A DNA stretch of 9,670 nt from Sulfitobacter sp. Its GTDB lineage: Bacteria; Pseudomonadota; Alphaproteobacteria; Rhodobacterales; Rhodobacteraceae. The translations under genes and the position numbers were made by a program. The stretch spans positions 1 to 9,670 of the forward strand of contig JAPKCR010000039.1 of the NCBI GenBank assembly GCA_026421135.1. The letters run 5' to 3'. The notes beneath the pieces were generated by a model. It had not been told where the DNA came from. It saw only the letters and a list, made by a program, of their open reading frames with translations, and did not search any database. Of this stretch, positions 6,229-9,670 are shown piece by piece. Each line of letters begins with the position of its first letter. Within the stretch, counting starts at the first letter, position 1.

Positions 6229-7275
6229 CTAGTCGATCCACCCTTGCAGGTTCTCTTCGATCACGTTGGACAGTGCTTTGATGTGCATTTCATCGTCATT
6301 CAGGCATGGGATATAGTGAAACTCCTCACCGTCCGCATGCTCAAAGCTTTCCTTGATCTCTTCGTTGATCTCTTCCAGCGTTTCGATGCAGTCCGCTGAA
6401 AACGCGGGTGCACAGACGGCGATCTTTTTATTACCCGCTTCTGCCTGACGCGCGACTTCTTCCACCGTATAGGGCTGCAGCCATTCTTCGGGTCCGAATT
6501 TCGACTGGAAGGTTGTCATGATCTGGGTGTCGTTCCAGCCCAACCGCTCCTTCAGCAGGCGCGTCGTTTTTTGGCATTGGCAATGATAGGGGTCACCCTC
6601 CATCAGATAGCGCTGCGGAACACCGTGGTACGAACATAACAGCTTGTCCGGTTTGGTTTCCATCTTGGCGTAGGCATTTTCGATCGAGGTCGCCAAGGCA
6701 TCGATATAATCAGGACGGTCGAAATAGGGCTGAACCGTGCGGGCTGCTGGCTGCCACTTTTCTTTTCCTAATGCGGCAAAGAACGCGTCGTTGGCGGTGG
6801 CAGATGTAGCACCAGCATAATGTGGGTAAAGCGGGAAGAACAGAATCTTTTGACAGCCCGCAGCAACCATTGCTTCGACCTTGGATTTGGTCGATGGATT
6901 GCCATAGCGCATACAGAAATCGACCATAACTGCGTCACCATACCGCGCCTGCATCGTCTCTTTAATCTTGGCAGTTTGCGCTTTTGTGATCGTCATTAAG
7001 GGGCTTTCGCCTGCTTCTTCGTTCCAGATCGACTTGTATGCGGCACCGCTGGTAAACGGGCGTTTGGTCAGAATGATCAATTGCAACAGCGGTTGCCACA
7101 GCCATGGGCTGTAGTCGATGACGCGCCGATCCGACAGGAATTCTCCCAGATAACGGCGCATTGACCAATAATCATAGTTATCTGGCGTACCAAGATTGGC
7201 CAGTAGAATGCCCACCTTGGGTGTCGGGATCTTGGGATGATCCGGCTGGGCATGAACTGGGCAAGATTTGGTCAA
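6229..7275 (-). CDS. hemH: Ferrochelatase
   Basis: A 348-residue ferrochelatase, the last step of protoheme synthesis (Fe2+ insertion into protoporphyrin IX), at the inner membrane. The N-terminal LLANLGTPD motif, the metal-site His217 in CSYHGVP and Glu298 in ADCIETLEEI are present; their 81-residue separation equals that of His183/Glu264 in the B. subtilis enzyme. Length is normal for proteobacteria. The start is TTG at 7273-7275: an in-frame TAG stands immediately before it, AAGGA (complement of 7283-7287) is 7 nt upstream, and no other start precedes LLANLGTPD except a late GTG. The gene lies 53 nt after the NDUFAF5-like gene on the same strand, so the two are probably co-transcribed, and it converges on the small-protein gene. 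Downstream hairpins and the terminator at 6113-6144 follow its stop. Confidence 0.97.
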   Translation of the reverse strand: MTKSCPVHAQPDHPKIPTPKVGILLANLGTPDNYDYWSMRRYLGEFLSDRRVIDYSPWLWQPLLQLIILTKRPFTSGAAYKSIWNEEAGESPLMTITKAQTAKIKETMQARYGDAVMVDFCMRYGNPSTKSKVEAMVAAGCQKILFFPLYPHYAGATSATANDAFFAALGKEKWQPAARTVQPYFDRPDYIDALATSIENAYAKMETKPDKLLCSYHGVPQRYLMEGDPYHCQCQKTTRLLKERLGWNDTQIMTTFQSKFGPEEWLQPYTVEEVARQAEAGNKKIAVCAPAFSADCIETLEEINEEIKESFEHADGEEFHYIPCLNDDEMHIKALSNVIEENLQGWID

Positions 7276-7328
7276 CTAGAAATCCTTTTAACGTGAGTAG
7301 CCGTGAGATAAACGGTTTGCCTGCTAGG

Positions 7329-8147
7329 TCAATCGCTCAGCGGTGTTTCGTTGGTGGCCAGCGCATCAGCAAGTCGCTGCTGTGCTGATCCGGGGCGCAA
7401 TGGTTTTGGCTGGCTGTCCGACGGGGCCCACCCCGCCAAAAAGATCATTTCGTAGGTGGCTGAGACACGGCCCGTATCCGTGGCAAAGTTGTCTTGATAC
7501 AGTTTTGCCGCCGTGTGGAACACGTCACGGCGGGTAGGGCGGCGCAGGCGGGATTGCAGGGCATTGGTTTCCCCCATCGCACGCAGGTCACGCATCAGGT
7601 GCCAGATGTCGGTGTATTCGGTCTTTATTGTCACAGAATCAGCAACCGGAAGGGCAAGGTCAGAGCGTTGCAACAACCCGCCGATATCGCGCAGTTCCGC
7701 CATCGGTGCTATCCGGGGGGATAGCCCGCCCGTAATCTGCGCCTCGGCTTGGGCTAAGCATGCCCGCAGTTCATTTAGGGTTTGCCCTCCGAAACTGACC
7801 GAGAGAAACAGCCCGTCCGGTTCTAACGCGCGACGGGACTGGATGATCTGACCCACAGGGTCATTGGCCCAATGCAATCCCATCGCATGCACAACCAGAT
7901 CATGCGCCTTTTGATCCAGCTTCAACGTTTCAGCATCTGGGACAACTGGCGCTTCAGGGAACAGAGCACCCCAAGCCTGCGGAAAGCCGGTGACAATCGC
8001 AGGTCTTTTAAACGTCCTGTTAACCAAGCTTAGCCGATCCTCGACCTCATCCAAAGCAGCGCGGTGAAGGAACAACCCGTCATCGTTTGCACGACTGCGG
8101 TTGCGGGTTAGGGCGGTGATGTCCGTGAGGATATTTTGTGCGTTCAT
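7329..8147 (-). CDS. NDUFAF5-like methyltransferase-fold protein
   Basis: A 272-residue protein of the class I methyltransferase fold, most similar by recall to NDUFAF5 (C20orf7), the mitochondrial complex I assembly factor reported to hydroxylate an arginine of NDUFS7. Shared landmarks are VVHAMGLHWANDP (86-98), ALEPDGLFLSVSFGGQTLNELR (107 onward), GGLSPRIAPMAELRDIGGLL (140-159), LMRDLRAMGETNAL (184-197) and a late ATYEMIFLAGW. The usual Gly-rich SAM motif I (DLGCG) is replaced by AIVTGFPQAWG (50-60), so cofactor binding may be altered or lost. The ATG at 8147 is chosen because the protein then begins MNAQNILTDITAL, as expected for relatives; no clear ribosome site precedes it, and an upstream TTG at 8183 has none either. 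It starts 18 bp from the divergent comF and leads into hemH. Confidence 0.82.
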   Translation of the reverse strand: MNAQNILTDITALTRNRSRANDDGLFLHRAALDEVEDRLSLVNRTFKRPAIVTGFPQAWGALFPEAPVVPDAETLKLDQKAHDLVVHAMGLHWANDPVGQIIQSRRALEPDGLFLSVSFGGQTLNELRACLAQAEAQITGGLSPRIAPMAELRDIGGLLQRSDLALPVADSVTIKTEYTDIWHLMRDLRAMGETNALQSRLRRPTRRDVFHTAAKLYQDNFATDTGRVSATYEMIFLAGWAPSDSQPKPLRPGSAQQRLADALATNETPLSD

Positions 8148-8165
8148 GCGAGGGTTAATAAGGTC
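8148..8165. promoter_or_regulatory. 18-bp divergent intergenic gap
   Basis: Only 18 bp separate the start codons of the NDUFAF5-like gene (8147, minus) and comF (8166, plus). No pair of complete promoters fits in it, so the -10/-35 elements of each gene must lie inside the other's coding sequence or one start must be further in. GAGGG (8150-8154) is a usable ribosome site for comF, 11 nt before its ATG. Confidence 0.5.
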
Positions 8166-8894
8166 ATGCTGACCCAGATACAAACTGCTGTTGGTCTAAT
8201 CTATCCGCCTGCCTGCCTTTGTTGCGGCGGGGCGGTCGACCAACATGCGGGCCTCTGCGGCCCTTGCTGGCGCGATACGGCCTTTATTGGCGGTGTCGTA
8301 TGTGACAGTTGCGGTATCCCGCTGACCGGCGGAACCTTAGACGAGGTGGCGCATTTTGACAGTTGCCTTGCTCACCCACCGCCTTGGGTTCAGGGGCGAT
8401 CGGCGCTCTTATACGCAAATATGGGACGTAAAATGGTATTGGCCCTAAAGCATGGCGACAGACAGGAAATCGCAAAACCTGCCGCGCTCTGGATGGACCG
8501 TGCCTTTCGCGGCCAACTGCCAGCCGAAACGTTGATCATCCCGGTTCCCCTGCATTGGCAGCGTTTGATCAAGCGCCGCTATAACCAGTCGGCTTTGTTG
8601 GGCCGTGCGTTGGCCTTGAAAACAGGGCTGGCTTGGTGCCCTGACGCCTTGCAAAGGGTGCGCAAGACAGCGTCTTTGGATGGCAAAAGCAGGATCGAAA
8701 GGTTTGAGAGCTTGGAGAACGCGATTCGCGCCCACCCAAAGCGGCGGCACAGGATGCAGGGCCGGCCAGTGCTGATTGTTGACGACGTTATGACGACAGG
8801 AGCCACTTTATTCGCTGCGGCGCGCGCCTGTATTGATGCTGGCGCAGGTCCGATACGCATCGTTACGCTGGCAAGAGTGGCCAAAGACACCTAA
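8166..8894 (+). CDS. comF: ComF-family phosphoribosyltransferase-like protein
   Basis: A 242-residue ComF-family protein. An N-terminal zinc-ribbon-like section has Cys17-x-x-Cys20, Cys31-x-x-Cys34 and Cys46-x-x-Cys49; the C-terminal phosphoribosyltransferase domain has the PRPP-binding loop VLIVDDVMTTGAT at 202-214, and RRYNQSALL lies in the middle. ComF takes part in DNA uptake in competent bacteria, but most homologs, including those in alphaproteobacteria, have no proven reaction. The start is ATG 8166; a TTG at 8136 is in frame but would overlap the divergent gene's start. The gene is followed after 37 nt by grxC on the same strand. No other competence genes are in view, so a transformation role is only a family inference. 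Confidence 0.92.
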   Translation: MLTQIQTAVGLIYPPACLCCGGAVDQHAGLCGPCWRDTAFIGGVVCDSCGIPLTGGTLDEVAHFDSCLAHPPPWVQGRSALLYANMGRKMVLALKHGDRQEIAKPAALWMDRAFRGQLPAETLIIPVPLHWQRLIKRRYNQSALLGRALALKTGLAWCPDALQRVRKTASLDGKSRIERFESLENAIRAHPKRRHRMQGRPVLIVDDVMTTGATLFAAARACIDAGAGPIRIVTLARVAKDT

Positions 8895-8931
8895 GTCTGT
8901 GTTCAATTGATTTGTTGAAAAGGACACAGCC

Positions 8932-9189
8932 ATGAAACCCGTTGAGATTTACACCTCGCCGCTTTGCGGATTTTGCCACTCGGCCAAGCGGTTGCTGAAT
9001 GAAAAAGGCGTCAGCTTTGCCGAAGTCGACGTTCTGGCCCACCCCGAGCGAAAAGCAGAGATGATACAGCGTGCCAATGGCGGCCGCACTGTCCCGCAAA
9101 TTTTCGTCGGCGAAACGCATGTGGGCGGCTGTGACGAATTGTACGCGCTGGAACGTGCGGGCAAACTGGACGCGTTGTTGGCAGCCTGA
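8932..9189 (+). CDS. grxC: Glutaredoxin 3
   Basis: An 85-residue dithiol glutaredoxin in the usual GrxC length. The active site is CGFC (Cys12-Cys15, in SPLCGFCHSAKRLL) rather than the E. coli CPYC; the CGFC form is, to my recollection, frequent in alphaproteobacteria. The cis-Pro motif is TVPQIF, and GGCDEL is the glutathione-binding end. It reduces disulfides and glutathionylated proteins with glutathione in the cytoplasm. AAAAGGA (8918-8924) lies 7 nt before the ATG. The stop TGA (9187-9189) overlaps the next gene's ATG by one base, so translation is probably coupled. Confidence 0.96.
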   Translation: MKPVEIYTSPLCGFCHSAKRLLNEKGVSFAEVDVLAHPERKAEMIQRANGGRTVPQIFVGETHVGGCDELYALERAGKLDALLAA

Positions 9190-9670
9190 TGAAGGCGGCC
9201 CTGGTCCAATTAAACGTCACTGATGATCCGGCCCGTAATCTGGCGGGTACGGTTGGAATGGTGCGGGATGCGGCGGATCAGGGCGCGCGGTTTGTGCTGA
9301 CGCCCGAAGTCACGAATTGTGTGTCGACCAGCCGCGAACATCAACGCGCTGTGCTGACCGACGAGGCGGATGACAGAACTCTGGCCGCCTTGCGCGATGT
9401 GGCGCGGGATAAGGCGATCTGGCTGCTGATCGGGTCGCTTGGACTAAAAACAGACGATGTTGATAGGCGGTTTGCCAACAGATCATTCATGATCGACCCC
9501 ACAGGGCAGGTCGTCGCTCGCTATGACAAGATTCACATGTTCGACGTTGATATCGATGCCACTGAAAGTTACCGCGAATCAGCGAGTTATCGTCCGGGTG
9601 ACAAGGCTGTTGTTGTCGATACGGACTTTGGCAAAGTGGGGATGACCATCTGCTATGATGTGCGTTTTCC
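9189..9670 (+). CDS. Carbon-nitrogen hydrolase, Nit2/NIT1-like amidase (3' end outside window)
   Basis: The first 160 residues of a nitrilase-superfamily enzyme beginning MKAALVQLNV. The complete catalytic triad is visible: Glu40 in LTPEVTN, Lys114 in RYDKIHMFDVD and nucleophile Cys155 in TICYDVRFP. The DKIHMFDVD and CYDVRFP segments point to the Nit1/Nit2 group, deaminated glutathione amidase or omega-amidase (metabolite repair), rather than true nitrilases. The start ATG (9189-9191) overlaps the grxC stop (TGATG). The neighbourhood with a glutaredoxin is compatible with a glutathione-related repair role, but the choice between the two amidase activities is not decided here. No stop occurs before the window ends. 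Confidence 0.93.
   Translation, partial: MKAALVQLNVTDDPARNLAGTVGMVRDAADQGARFVLTPEVTNCVSTSREHQRAVLTDEADDRTLAALRDVARDKAIWLLIGSLGLKTDDVDRRFANRSFMIDPTGQVVARYDKIHMFDVDIDATESYRESASYRPGDKAVVVDTDFGKVGMTICYDVRF

Noticed and set aside
7329..8147. Naming the methyltransferase-fold gene bioC
   Set aside because: Motifs after residue 86 follow NDUFAF5 much more closely, motif I is degenerate, and no other biotin gene is nearby.

Overview
The window looks like a chromosomal segment of a marine alphaproteobacterium of the Rhodobacterales (Roseobacter group). This rests on gene content and protein style: an NDUFAF5-like protein, a divergent comF, a CGFC glutaredoxin and a Nit2-type amidase in tandem, a ferrochelatase with the usual proteobacterial motifs, and the remains of a NavSp1/NaChBac-type sodium channel, a gene that several roseobacters carry. 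Species assignment is not possible by eye. No rRNA, tRNA, CRISPR array, insertion sequence or prophage gene was seen.

Layout. (1) 1-2208, plus strand: the 3' end of one ABC exporter half-transporter and a complete second one, 2 nt apart, probably a heterodimeric exporter. (2) 2248-3486: an RlmD/RumA-type 23S rRNA m5U methyltransferase with a complete 4Fe-4S cysteine set. (3) about 3500-3855: a decayed voltage-gated sodium channel gene. It keeps the end of S4, S5 and the TLESWSM selectivity filter, but has lost S1-S3 and S6 and carries a frameshift. (4) 3947-5773: an envelope cluster made of an L,D-transpeptidase-fold lipoprotein (plus), a CAP-domain lipoprotein (minus) and a Tat-exported L,D-transpeptidase (plus). 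The last two diverge from a 171-bp region holding a long imperfect inverted repeat. (5) 5914-6093: a 59-residue exported small protein with a C-terminal membrane segment, closed by a strong terminator at 6113-6144 that also faces hemH. (6) 8147-6229, minus strand: an NDUFAF5-like methyltransferase-fold protein followed by ferrochelatase (hemH, TTG start). (7) 8166-9670, plus strand: comF, grxC and the 5' part of a nitrilase-family amidase, a probable operon that diverges from the NDUFAF5-like gene with only 18 bp between start codons.

The genes are mostly housekeeping or envelope functions: rRNA modification, peptidoglycan cross-link chemistry, heme synthesis, complex I assembly (by homology), thiol redox and amide clean-up. 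The main surprise is the sodium channel relic, whose reading frames would normally be dismissed as noise. I did not find a convincing previously undescribed multi-gene system. The most poorly understood intact items are the 59-aa exported protein and the degenerate SAM-binding motif of the NDUFAF5-like protein.
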